Of a stretch of DNA of 64,000 nucleotides, positions 53,420 through 64,000 are shown piece by piece. The DNA comes from Ottelia alismoides (Eukaryota; Streptophyta; Magnoliopsida; Alismatales; Hydrocharitaceae), in contig JAZKJV010010132.1 in the NCBI GenBank assembly GCA_037367405.1, positions 682,001 to 746,000 on the forward strand, written 5' to 3'. Made by a program: the position numbers and the translations under genes. The notes under the pieces were generated by a model, which was not told the DNA's origin, made no database searches, and saw only the letters and a list, made by a program, of their open reading frames with translations. How positions within the stretch are numbered: position 1 is the stretch's first letter; every line of letters starts with the position of its first letter.

Positions 53420-56120
53420 ATTTTATTCATTGACTCAGTAAAACTCATACTTATCATCTTACCAATATTTTTATATGAACCACATGCGAACTTATTCCAA
53501 TATTTTCCCACTTGGTTCATATGATCCTTAATGGTAAGATAATAACCTTAAGCGTGTCTCTTTAGAAGTTTTAAGTGATGTTAATGAATCAAAAACTCTA
53601 ACTGAACTAAATATGGTCATTGAGGTCACATGTCATGTAGCATGAAATGATTCCTTCTATGTATCAATATCAATTCAATCCAGTTACATATAATTTAGAA
53701 TAGCATCTCCTACTTTAATTCTATTTCAACAATCATGTTGCTATTTGTGAACATACATAGAGGATATAATAATGAAATGATTCAAAAACATAAAATAAAT
53801 GAGAATGTCATAAATATAATGATTACCAAACAAAAAGTACTATTTAACCTTTCATAACAATGACTTCTTTAAAACACTCATTCCAACACCATGCTTAAAA
53901 AAATCTTAGCTGCTAAACCTTTATTAAGAGATCCACTAGCATTAAATTAGTACTAATGTGCTCTATTGGTACTCTTTATTTCTGAACTTCATCCCTTACG
54001 GATAAATACTTCAACTCTATGCAATCTGTACCCTTGAAGTACTTATCATTCATTGAGAAGAAGATAATTACAATATTATCACAATAAAGTCTCAATGGCT
54101 TAGCAATACTATCTTCAATTTCAAATCTTGATACAATATTTTATAGCCATAATCCTTGAAATGTAGCCTCAAAGTATGCAATAAATTCAACCTCTATAAT
54201 GGAAGCAGTAGTGACAAATTGCTTCACACTTTTCCATGACACTATTTCTCCAACAAGTAGAAATGCATAGCCAAAAGTTGATTTCTTGTGTCGATGCATC
54301 CCGTAAAATCTGAATTCGAATATCTAATAATCTCAAGATTTTTGGATGGCTTGTACATAAGCATATGATTTTCGGTACCTTGTAAATATGCGAGAACTTT
54401 CTTTATAGCTATCTAGCCTAACATGCCCATGGCAAAATGAATGTCAGGTCGAGTACATGTCTGAGCGTACATGATACATCCAACCACCGATGCACAGGTA
54501 ATCCCATTCACCTTGTTACATTCTAATTCATTCTTTGGACATTGATCTATACGGAGTCTGGCTCCTTTTTAAATAGGAACAATCCCCGCATAGCACTTAT
54601 CCATCTTGAAAATTTTTAAGAACTTTTTAATATATGCCTTATGAAACAATCATTATACTCCCGGTGATCTATCATGAAATATTTCTATTCCAATTACATA
54701 TGTTGCCCAACCATGTCTTCCATTTCAAAGTTCTTGGAAATATACTTCTTCCTATCATGTGACAAACATAAATCATTTGTAGTCAATAATATGCTTATCA
54801 ACTTATAGAACTAATATAGTAAACTTGATCCCATTGACATTTATGTAGATAAACTTATTTACCGTGTTTCTACAAAATCACAAGATGTAATGGTATTATT
54901 AAATTTAATATATCATTGGCAGGAAGCTTGTTTTAATCCATATATTAATTTCTTTATTTTACATGTTAGATTTTTCGTCATTGTGATCTTAAAACCTTCG
55001 GATCGATCCATATAAACATCTTCATATAACTCTCCATTCATAAAGGTTGTATTTGCATCCATTTGGTGAAGCTTCATATCATTATGAGTCATCAAGCTCC
55101 AGATGATTATTGAGGAGTCATTCTTTGAAATCGGAGCAAGGTTTCTCTATAATCAATGCTATCATTTTTGAGTAAATCCCTCTGTAACAAGTATAGATTT
55201 ACATTTTCAATTTTAACTTTAGATTCACGTTTGATTCTAAAATCTCATTTGCACCCGACTCTTTTAGATCCTTTAGGTAACTCCACAAGATCCTAGCCAT
55301 TTTTATTGGTCATTGACTGTAGTTCTTTTCTCATGGCATTCAACCACTTTTCGTAATCATTGCATTCCATGGCTTTGTGGAAAGAGCTTGGATCTTTATT
55401 AATGATCAAGATGCATTCATGTTCAAGTGCATAGACTATATATATAATCATCAAAATTTGCGGGTCTCCTTTGTCTTTATGAACATCTTAATGCAATTTC
55501 TTGTGATTGTAGTGCACTTGGATTATTTACAACTTGTTCATTGACAATAGAGTCATCATTTAATATGGGTTCTATTTTCTTGAAGTTTCATGTCATTATG
55601 TGGATGATTCCACAAGTGGAACGTCTATTCCAGAAGATTAGGGCATGGATGGAAACCATGCTTTATCTCTATCTTCTTTAATTTCCACATTTCGTGATTG
55701 TTGGCTCTCAATAATGTTGTCATTCTCAATGAAGTGGGCAATGCCGCTCTCAACTTTTTTTGATATAGTTAAGGCAATAAAATATGTACTTCTTTGACTT
55801 TTTAGTATAACCAATGAAAAATCTGTTGATTATCCTTGGATCTAATTTCTTTTCATGTTAAATATATACGAAAACCTCCACTTGACATCCCAAACAAGTA
55901 GGCGTCTCAAGCTAGGTCTCATATTTGCCCATTGTTCAAAAGGTGTCTTTTGAACTACTTTGATAGGATCCTGGTTGAGTAAATATGTTGACGTCCTTAA
56001 TGCATATGTCCACAATGGAAGAGGTAAAGTGGTACTATTTATCATGCTCCTAATTATTTCTACTAATGTACGATTTCACCTTTCTGCAGCACCATTTTGT
56101 TGCGGTGTTCCAAGCATTGT
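53420..56120 (-). mobile_element. Cop11: degenerate minus-strand Copia element, different lineage
   Basis: Minus-strand integrase, reverse transcriptase and RNase H remnants occur in Copia order. Near 53495-53515 the minus strand reads CCAAGTGGGAAAATATTGG, a typical polypurine tract and LTR-start context for other plant Copia lineages, so a truncated 3' LTR may occupy 53420-53500 up to the satellite. No 5' LTR or gag is visible to the right. Confidence 0.75.
53520..56120 (-). pseudogene. Cop11 pol remnant
   Basis: Order on the minus strand: Q-Q-N-G-A-A-E-R (integrase, near 56105-56075), a 68-codon integrase piece at 56045-55842 with Y-L-L-N-Q and P-F-E-Q-W, reverse transcriptase at 55095-54913 (Q-M-D-A-N-T-T-F-M-N-G-E-L and D-V-Y-M, ending Y-G-L-K-Q), then RNase H between about 54480 and 53880 (T-x-x-D-x-H-F-A, D-F-x-G-C, K-Q-F-V-T-T, L-Y-C-D-N). 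Stops and frameshifts are dense throughout. The motifs differ from Cop1 and match lineages with the N-G-E-L variant. Confidence 0.82.
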
Positions 56121-57100
56121 GTACACTGTACAAATACTATTATTGTATTAGCCTTGCCCTCGGCTGATCTGTATCATATTCAAATGTACCCATGTGGGAC
56201 AATTAATCCAAAATCGAGTCATCTATCATCAAATATGAAACATTCACATAATCATCAATAATCAATTTCATTATGAATGAAAGATGCACATGTATTACAT
56301 GAAGGAAGATAGCATGGATATAATAATATCTTTAGAAAAGGAGTACTTAAAAAACTTTTATTATACGATGCCGAATATATTCCCTAATTATAACAAGCAA
56401 AATAGGTCAGGAAACCGGAAGCAAAGGACCACCTCTTTACCAAAAGTATAATTTTACAAATAGTCATCAAGTGTCTCATCTGGAATAATCGCTTTACCTC
56501 GATCACAAATTAAAAAGGTGAGTGAATTATCCGGTGAAGCAATATATATACATATATAAGGCTATGTCATGACAAAAAGTGTCAAGTGATGAGAAACTTC
56601 AATGAGTATCCATTTAATGAGTAATTGACAACAACAATTTCACAGTTATATTAATTGTTGATGTGCATTTAATCCAATTTCACTTCCAAGGAAGTAGATG
56701 CAATAAATTGTATATGGATAGGTAAGCAGCGACGTGGTGACATTTAATCACATTGAAAGATAAAATAATTATATTGTATCAGTAAGCATAATATAATAAC
56801 ATATAATAATAGGAATAATCAACTTCTATTACAATACCATCATTTAAAAGGTTATTAATCATATTTTTACCATTAAGTACGAGAGAAGAAAGTACAACCA
56901 GATTCCTGTTGCAACAAGAATCTAAAGGAACTCTCTTGAACTTACTTCCATGCTATAGATACACCAGTATAGTTATAAGGTATTGATTGTTTCTATGAAG
57001 CTTCACATGGTGACTAAATAAGTAATCCTTGTCATACAAAAGATAACACTAGTGTGACATGTATATATGTAATATTAGGTCCCCATCTTGTAGCCTAATC
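56121..57100. other. AT-rich non-coding stretch
   Basis: No open frame of note, no inverted repeats or LTR ends found. It may be decayed continuation of Cop11 or other repeat DNA. Confidence 0.4.
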
Positions 57101-60100
57101 TATTTTCCTTCCCCCTAAATTCTAGTTGAGCTAAGTGCGCGATTGAGGCTTGGACTACATGGCGAGTCATAGTGGCTCGCATGTGGCTTGGAGCTCTCAA
57201 GGAAAGGGTCGAAAGGCTGCTACAACAGAAGATCATAGCTGTTAGATCAGACTGATGAGATCTAATCCAACAGTGACTGTGTGTCTCTATTTAATCTCCT
57301 CCTCTGTGCAAGGTGGTGGAGCATCAGAGCTCCGACGAGGTCCTGCTTCCTCCTCTGCAATCATCTGATGCTCCGGATGGCCAGAGAAGGCTCCTAAGCG
57401 TCTCGCAAAGAAGATGATGAAGTCATGAGCATGCCATGTTGTCTGGAAGGTTGGTTCAATATCATCTCTTCAGAGGAGGCAGAGGTGAACGGAGGTGCTT
57501 GGAGATTCCGATCATTGAAGCAAATGGTCACCTGCACTTGTTAGGGATGCATAGTCAAAGCTAGGGAATATGCTAATATAGAAAGAGGGATGAGATAGAG
57601 GCTTAATGGGTGTGAAGGATTAGAGCCCTAACGGGTTCTCGATCTTCGTAAGATCGAGAATGGAATCGAGGTGGAAACGAGCGTGGAGAAGCGAGAGGAG
57701 AAGGTAAATGATGCACGTGAAAGTCTGGTGAACAGAGAATGTGAGTATTCTTAGATGGTGAGGTAATGGGTGAGAGTGTGATAGAAGTTGTGGGAAAAAA
57801 TAAGACATGAAGAAGAACAGAGAGAATTACCTGGAGAAAAAGATGTATGATGATGGATGAATCAAGCGCCTGGGAGTGGAGCTTGGATCTCTTGTTCGTT
57901 GCTCAAGTCCTCAACGAAGGTCGAGCTCAAACAGCCTCTCGATTGGGGTTGTAACTTGGTCGGGAGACCAAGGATTATGCCCAATTTTCGTTCTTTGTCA
58001 TCACACTCCCATTTATCTCTGCCACTCAAGGGGAGCTCAGGTTAGGAGATATTATTGTATAATGATGAATGGGAGAAATTATGGTGGTGGAGATGTATTT
58101 GAAAGAGGATAACGGTGGTTGCATGAGCTTCAGTCATCGTTCCTTGACCGAAGGTTATAAGGAAGAGAGGATTAGGGCTATGGCGTGGACCATGGAAGTT
58201 GGGTCTCAGTTGTGGGGGTATAGATTGTCGGAGAGGATGACTGAAGCGGTTGGGAAGAATGGGAGATGATCAGTCGGTTGAGAGTTTATTCATGGGAAAG
58301 AAGAGGGGTGGAAGGTTGACGATGCACGATGTCCTTTGGATATAAAGATCCAACGGAGGAGAGGATGGCATGAATGGGAGGACATAATCAAATCTAATCG
58401 AAGTAATCAGATGGACAAGAGGCGAGAGAGAGTGGGTGGCCTAGATCAGATCCAGCCAGAGGGATCTAATGGTGGAGAAGGCGTGCGGGTGGAGATGAAA
58501 GGTGATGAACGTCAAATTTGCCTCTTTAAGAATAAATACTTGTCGTAGTATAGGTTTGATTCGTCAAAAACCACAATCCTTGAATGTTGTGGAACATTTA
58601 TACTTGGCAAGTCTACCAAGGTCGAACACAGGGACACGAGTTACTCTATCTATTTATCGAATTTCAATCAATTAAGAGTAAGTGTGAATTATTTCTCAAT
58701 TTCAGGTCTTCATGCAGATGCACGCAGTAAAATGCATAACAATGCAGAAATATGGTGCATGCAATTTTTTTAGTTATTTTTCAATGAACATGTGGGAGTG
58801 TGCTTGAAAATAACGCAAGGTTAAATGTATGCTAAGAATATGCAAGTGATTATTAAAAATATACCCTAGAATGATTACATAAACGAGCAACAATATATGA
58901 TTGAAATCAGAGTCGAATTGAGCACACAAGTATGAGTAATCATCGAATCAGGGCAAGGATATGTGGAGCAAGGAACTTCATATAACATAAAAAAATCACT
59001 TCATGTAAGATGGTGTCAGATGAGAAAATAAAACTGCCACAATATAGAGGATGAAACAAGGAACAAAACGGCACTAAAATCATGCAATTTGGATCTACGA
59101 TGCTCAAGTTATGCTAAAAGCAATGCAAAGGGCATAAATGTAATAAAAATGTAGAAAATAAAAGGATAAATATTACAAATAGGTCATGGGGGTTACCTAT
59201 TTGCAATTATGCAAACCCGCCTGGGCCTATATGAAATTTTCCCATTACACGCGGGGGCATATATGCAATTTCCATAGGTTCTGAGAGGCTCACTATAAAA
59301 TACCCAAGCGCGCACGTGAGGAGCACGCGCCTGGGGACCAAAGTGTAAATATCAAAAGTTCCAGGTCTTTCCTTGCAATCTTCCCATGCTCTAACGTACC
59401 CAGTACGTAAGGAGTCTAGGTTCGGGAAGCTCGGCAGGCTCGAGCCACGTGGCTTCCGGTGGAGGCTGGGGATGAGGCTCTGGAAGTCCGATCCTGTTGG
59501 TTCATTACGAGGCTCGGAAATGCCAAGTGTCAGCATCACGGCTGTCCGATCCAGATGGTCGGACGATGACTGCTCATCGTGCACCGCCGCTGGCTGTCGT
59601 GCAAGGCGGGGCTCCGGCAAACTTCTTATTGCTCCACCGTGCTCTGGAGGCTTCGTCGGGGCTTGTGGAAGGTTGTTGTGGTGCGATCGAAGGGTTGGAG
59701 AGTACGGCGGAGGCGTGATAATGGCTGGAGATGGTTGTTCGACGCAGGTTGGCTGGAGACGAGCTTCGAGATCTGAGGCTAGGTGTGGATTCTGTCCATT
59801 GAAGACATGCATGGGTGAGATGGGTAGCTGAGGCGTGCGAGTGATGTGAATGAGTGACATGAGGAGAGTGGAGGTCGTGGAGGCGACGGGAGGTGATGGC
59901 CGTGAGCTTCATTCCCGGTGGAGCGGGGAAGAAGGTGATCAGAGCGGAGGAGATTCTGGAGAAGGGAAGGTGGGTCGGCATGGACGAGGGTGGTGTGGCG
60001 AAGATGGTAGGACGGTCTGTGGAGGGTGGCAGTGATCGGAGATGACGGGATAATTGGAAGAAAAACAAAGAAACGAAGGGAGGAGGGGCTACCTCACCGG

Positions 60101-60970
60101 AGAGGGGAATCTAGTGGAGGAAGGTCTTGTGCTGGGCTTCGAGGAAGCCAAGGGTCGTCGCCCGGTCTAGCCAGCCACTTCAGAGAGCTCAAGCTACCAC
60201 CGGAGATGACAGAGCTAACATGGTGAAGATGACATGGATCTCACCTAGGATCTAGGTCGTCGTCGCCTCAACACCGCTCTCCGCCGTCATCGGAGGGTGG
60301 GGGAAGCTGGGCCTAAGCCCCGTAGAGTGGTGGATGCTCGTTAATGGTGGCAGAGGAGCTTTCTTTTATAGGAGAGGTGGGCCGACCGTTATGTGGTGGT
60401 CGGAGGTGTTTAATTGAGGTTTGATGGAAATGGAGTAATGGAGGAAAGCGTTGGTGAGGCTCGCAATGAAGGCAGAGGATAGGGCTTCGTTGGGGAGGCG
60501 TTAGGGAACAGAGAGAAATTCAGAGATGGTAGCCAAAAATGGTAGGGGGTGCGGCTGGCGCGAGGCGAAAAAAACGAAAATAGTTGGGGAGGGGGTTACT
60601 GAGGTAGACGAAGGGTTTTGGACCATTGGATCTTGCGATCCAACAGCCCGGATGCCATCACAGTTGGAGGGCCACGATATGATCAATCAGATCAAATCCA
60701 GCGGTGACGAGGTGAGCGTCTTAGATGGACATGGAGCTCCATCCTACGGTAGATATGAGGCGGCTGACGTGGCGCAAGGAGGAGCTTGGGATTGCAATGG
60801 AATTTGGTGGTTGTGGTTAAGGCGCAGATGACCGGCAGTGATGACATTTGGTGGTGAGATCCAACGGTGGTGGGTGAAGCGGGAATGAAGGGTGGAGATG
60901 AAGGCAGATGAGAGAGATCCAGTGGCCTGGAAGAGTGCCGGGTGGCGGGAGGAGGAACGAACGTAGGAGG
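57101..60970. other. Moderately GC-rich non-coding region, probably retrotransposon-derived
   Basis: Overlapping frames of 60-217 codons occur on both strands (the longest is minus 59860-59207), rich in Ser, Pro and Arg with no recognisable motif. GATCCAACGGTGG-like phrases recur near 57260, 58347, 60625, 60690 and 60858. AAGTCTACCAAGGTCGAACACAGGG (58607-58631, quoted here only as AAGTCTACC and TCGAACACAGGG) resembles non-coding parts of large plant LTR elements as I remember them; that link is inference. No LTR pair was found. Confidence 0.35.
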
Positions 60971-61900
60971 CCTAGAGGGCGCCACGTGGCCCAATACAAA
61001 AATAAGAAAATGTAAAAATAAAGAAAAATATAAAATAAATAGTTAGAGGCAAAATTAAGAAAAAGTCAAAATATGAAAGTTGTTCGTCTCGATGAGATGT
61101 ACAAGTTTTATGTTGGATGAAAAGCCAAAAGAGGTCATTTATATAAAAAATTTTTTTGGGGGTATTTTTAAGGGGTTAAAAACACTTGCTTTTTGGTTTT
61201 GAGTTGTTTTTGTATTTTTTAGTCTTTTAAGGGTTAGGATATTATAGACAATTAATAAACCAAATTTTTAGGGGTTTTTGATAATAAAATAATTACAAAG
61301 TAAATAATAGTTATTAAATACAATTAATTATAGGTTAAGAATATACAATATAATACAAGATAAAATGGATGAATTGTTAGCGGATTTTATTGGATTAATT
61401 AAGCTAGGGGTTTAATTAGTGATTTTTAGCATGATGAATACGATATTCGTCAAAAGGTTGAGCTACATGTGCTCTTTAAGGAGAGCCACGTAGCCCAATA
61501 AAAAAAGAAAATAAATAAAACAAAGAAAAATAAAAGAGAAGTATGTACGTGTGTCAAAATAAAAAGTGTTCTACACAAAAGTGGTAGATCTTTTCAAGAT
61601 CTACAACTTTTATGTAGAACTCAAGAAAATACATCATATTTACATAGATAAAATGTTGCAAGTATTCTTTAAGTGAATAAAAAGTACTTAATTTAATTTC
61701 TTTTGAGATTTTATTTGTATTTTTTATTTACAATGTCAAAAAAGTATAATAATATTTTTATAGGATTTTTAATAATAAGAAAATCCATGAAATAAAGACA
61801 CAAAAATAGATTTTTTATGTTACAAATAATTAAGGTTAATTGTATACAAGGGTTTAATTATTAATGTTAGTTAGTTATTAATGAATCTTGTTGATTTGTT
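60971..61900. repeat. Two diverged copies of a roughly 450-bp AT-rich block
   Basis: Copy 1 from about 60976 (GCGCCACGTGGCCCAATA) and copy 2 from about 61482 (GAGCCACGTAGCCCAATA) share the order: AAAAATAAAGAAAAATA-type run, GTCAAAATA, TACAAGTTTTATGT / TACAACTTTTATGT, a T-rich TTTGTATTTTTTA block and GGTTTAATTA. The copies are in direct orientation and clearly diverged. Confidence 0.6.
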
Positions 61901-62959
61901 TAAACAAGGATAATAAATATTATATATGATGATAAATCATGGATATCACCCCTCTATACTTAAGCCTTGCACTTCCTTTAGCAAATCAAGAACGAATAAG
62001 TTGGTTGAATCCCTCGATGTGCATGTGAATATATAAGACTTGATTCATCTAGAACTCTCGACTTTAGTGATCCTAAAACTTTAAGTTGAACCCAATCTTA
62101 CTCAAAAGGAACTCAACTTCGCTAATCTTCATACTCTCTAAGTGTATGTAAATATAAAAGGTTTGACATTAAGTACAGACTGTATTTATAAGTGTCGAGT
62201 CGAAGCATCATTTAAAGTCCCAGTCCAAGAGACTCTCCTAAAGATCCAATCTTTAACACTAGAGAATTTGATCCTAAAACTGATTGTGTCTGCTCCTAAT
62301 CTTGTCACTCAAGTCAAGCCCCACTCTTGGTGAGATTGAAACAAGTCTCGACACAACCACAATTAAATGAATAATAATGTCCAAATATTTTTACACTCGT
62401 GAGCTCTTAAACAATAAGCGCTTTAAATAAGCAATTACCTAAACTATTACAACAAATAATTACAAGAATAATTACAACAAATGTAATGCAATTATTAATC
62501 TAATACACTAATCACTCTCTCTCTCTCAGTGTAGTTGTTTTGACTGTCTTCAACAACAATAAGATTTTTTGTTATTATCTTAATTTTTCTCCCTTATATA
62601 ACCCGTTGGATGCATGCATTGTTAAATGTCCTAACATGTTTGTTTAATGATTCATCCATTGTGGGTTTTCCACTATTATTCTTAGACCATTATATAGTGT
62701 TGTTTGCAGTGTGATCCAAATTGTTCTATCATAATATTTTTTCTCTTGATCACGAGTTGGAAAAATAAATTATTGTTATTTATAACAATTGTATAATTTC
62801 CTATCATTATCATTTCTAGTTAATTTTCCTTTTTACCATTTCAAGGGAATTGCATAGTGAAACGGGGATTGATTAGAGGTGCTTGTAGATCATGATATCC
62901 ACATTGAAATATTCTTAAAGGAGCTCTAATTGTACAATACATACCATATGTCCATCATG
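61901..62959. other. AT-rich non-coding stretch
   Basis: Contains a (CT)n tract near 62514-62528. No gene, RNA or element boundary recognised. Confidence 0.4.
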
Positions 62960-63588
62960 CACTACAATGAAAATGAAGTTATGTGATTGAATGCTTTCAA
63001 TATTCACTATTATCTTCTAATGTTAGATATAAATCGATGAATATTATTCATTATAAAAATATTTTTATTCGTAAAATTCACATTAATAAAGTTACTTGAT
63101 TATTTTAAAAAAATCTCCTAATCATCGCTAGATTGGCATGATTACCACACAATTTTAGCAAAGACATCAACATAATTTGTTGACAATTTGAAAAATCAAT
63201 GACGATTTTAAACTACAATGAAAATGAAATAAGACAAAAGAATCTGAATATTTATTGTCACATCTTTTGATGTTAAAAAATTAACAATGAATATTATTCA
63301 CTGTTAAAATATCTTGTGTCCTTGTAATTAGCAATGCCGAGTTATTGTTGAACTATTCGTTAAAACTTGTATCCCTTGTTACTAATTTTAACAATTATTA
63401 GAAGAAAAAAGTCAAAAAATAATTGTTGTTATATGATTCATTGCTAAAAGAAGATATAACAAAGAATATGATATTCGTTTAAATTTAAAGAATCAAGCAA
63501 TGATAATGTTCGTTGCCGTATCTTAGTTACAGAAGATATGACGGTGAATATGAAATTATTCATTGTCTTAAGCCTATTTTTTGTAGTG
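62960..63588. mobile_element. Possible CACTA-like or other TIR miniature element (629 bp)
   Basis: The left end CACTACAATGAAAATGAA and right end TTTTTTGTAGTG give a short inverted terminus, CACTACAA. The block ACTACAATGAAAATGAA recurs inside at about 63212, and AATATTATTCA-type motifs recur four or more times. Three-base flanks (ATG and TTA) do not match, so no target duplication supports it. Confidence 0.35.
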
Positions 63589-64000
63589 TTATAGCAAATA
63601 ACATTGAGTTGATATATTTCACATACAATGGCATAACAAGCAATATTCAAATTATTCGTTATTACACATTAGTTTATTGTTATTATGATTACCTCATAAA
63701 GTTCTTGTACAATTAAAGACAATAACCTTTATATATCATATTAGTCTTATCAACTTTTGAAAGAGTGCTTCCCCTACATTGAGATCCTGGGTCTGCTACT
63801 GCTTCATAGGTTGATCAAAGACTTGCTGGACAGGGTCCCGTTCCTCTGCACGCGTGATGGTGATTGAATATATTTACCTGCAGATGATGATGCTCCTCAC
63901 ATGTAATTTTTGGATGTTTGTCATGTAATATATCAAGCTAATATATAATATATCTGTGATGTCAGGTTTTTTCACGTGTTTGAAACTATGATGTATTTGA
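63589..64000. other. AT-rich stretch to the window end
   Basis: No feature recognised. Confidence 0.4.

Noticed and set aside
47514..53520. Many long open frames (up to 664 codons) on both strands
   Set aside because: They translate the four-base repeat into Tyr-Ile-His-Thr or Cys-Val-Tyr-Met series. A period of four without stop-forming units leaves all frames open; there is no coding bias or domain.
59207..59860. A 217-codon minus-strand frame
   Set aside because: Other long frames overlap it on both strands, it is low in recognisable motifs and Ser/Pro-rich, and it lies in repeat-like non-coding DNA. It could be real only if transcript evidence exists.

Overview
This window looks like repeat-filled intergenic DNA from a flowering plant nuclear genome. 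The evidence is many Ty1/copia retrotransposons whose primer-binding site matches plant initiator tRNA-Met, a plant L1-type LINE, a Mutator-like element, hAT elements, (TA)n-seeking miniature elements and a long tetranucleotide satellite. I see no complete host gene, rRNA, tRNA or CRISPR array. I cannot name the species. Elements are numbered here as Cop1 to Cop11 (Copia), CopN (non-autonomous Copia), LINE1/LINE2 and so on; these labels are mine.

Region 1 (1-22.5 kb) is one deep nest. A decayed Copia element (Cop7, +) was entered by Cop6 (+), then Cop5 (+), then Cop3 (-). Cop3 was entered by the complete Cop4 (-, 9292-14489, perfect 5-bp target duplication CAGAG) and by Cop2 (-). Cop2 carries LINE1 (+), and LINE1 carries Cop1 (+). 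Cop1 is the only element with an unbroken gag-pol frame (735-4946, 1403 codons), and its LTR copies agree over all 76 visible bases. Cop7 also carries a Mutator-like element (19189-20252) with long terminal inverted repeats and a perfect 9-bp target duplication. Decay increases from the innermost to the outermost element, as nesting predicts.

Region 2 (22.5-35.3 kb) holds a tiny LINE tail with a 17-bp target duplication, a non-autonomous Copia derivative with 316-bp LTRs (23497-26197, target duplication GGGCG), and Cop8 (+). Cop8 was entered by Cop9 (+), whose leader carries an 826-bp hAT element. Cop9 is joined to the minus-strand Cop10 at a breakpoint with no LTR. Cop10 sits in a fragment of another reverse-transcriptase-related protein (34617-35255).

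Region 3 (35.3-47.5 kb) is AT-rich and has no genes. It contains two related hAT miniature elements with perfect 8-bp target duplications. It also holds a chain of elements butted together through short (TA)n tracts: three large elements (1.4-2.3 kb) filled with AGTAAT/ATTACT motifs, and several 0.3-0.4 kb foldback elements.

Region 4 (47.6-53.4 kb) is a roughly 5.8-kb satellite of four-base units (GTAT, GTAC, GTAG, GTGT), largely alternating purine-pyrimidine, with one 237-bp non-repetitive island. All large open frames in it are repeat artefacts. Region 5 (53.4-64 kb) begins with a degenerate minus-strand Copia of a different lineage (Cop11). It continues as non-coding, probably retrotransposon-derived DNA with a diverged duplication and a possible CACTA-like element.

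Nothing here acts as a host pathway. The functional parts are retrotransposon machinery: TATA-containing LTRs, primer-binding sites, polypurine tracts and Gag-Pol. Cop1 is the only plausible autonomous source of proteins in the window.
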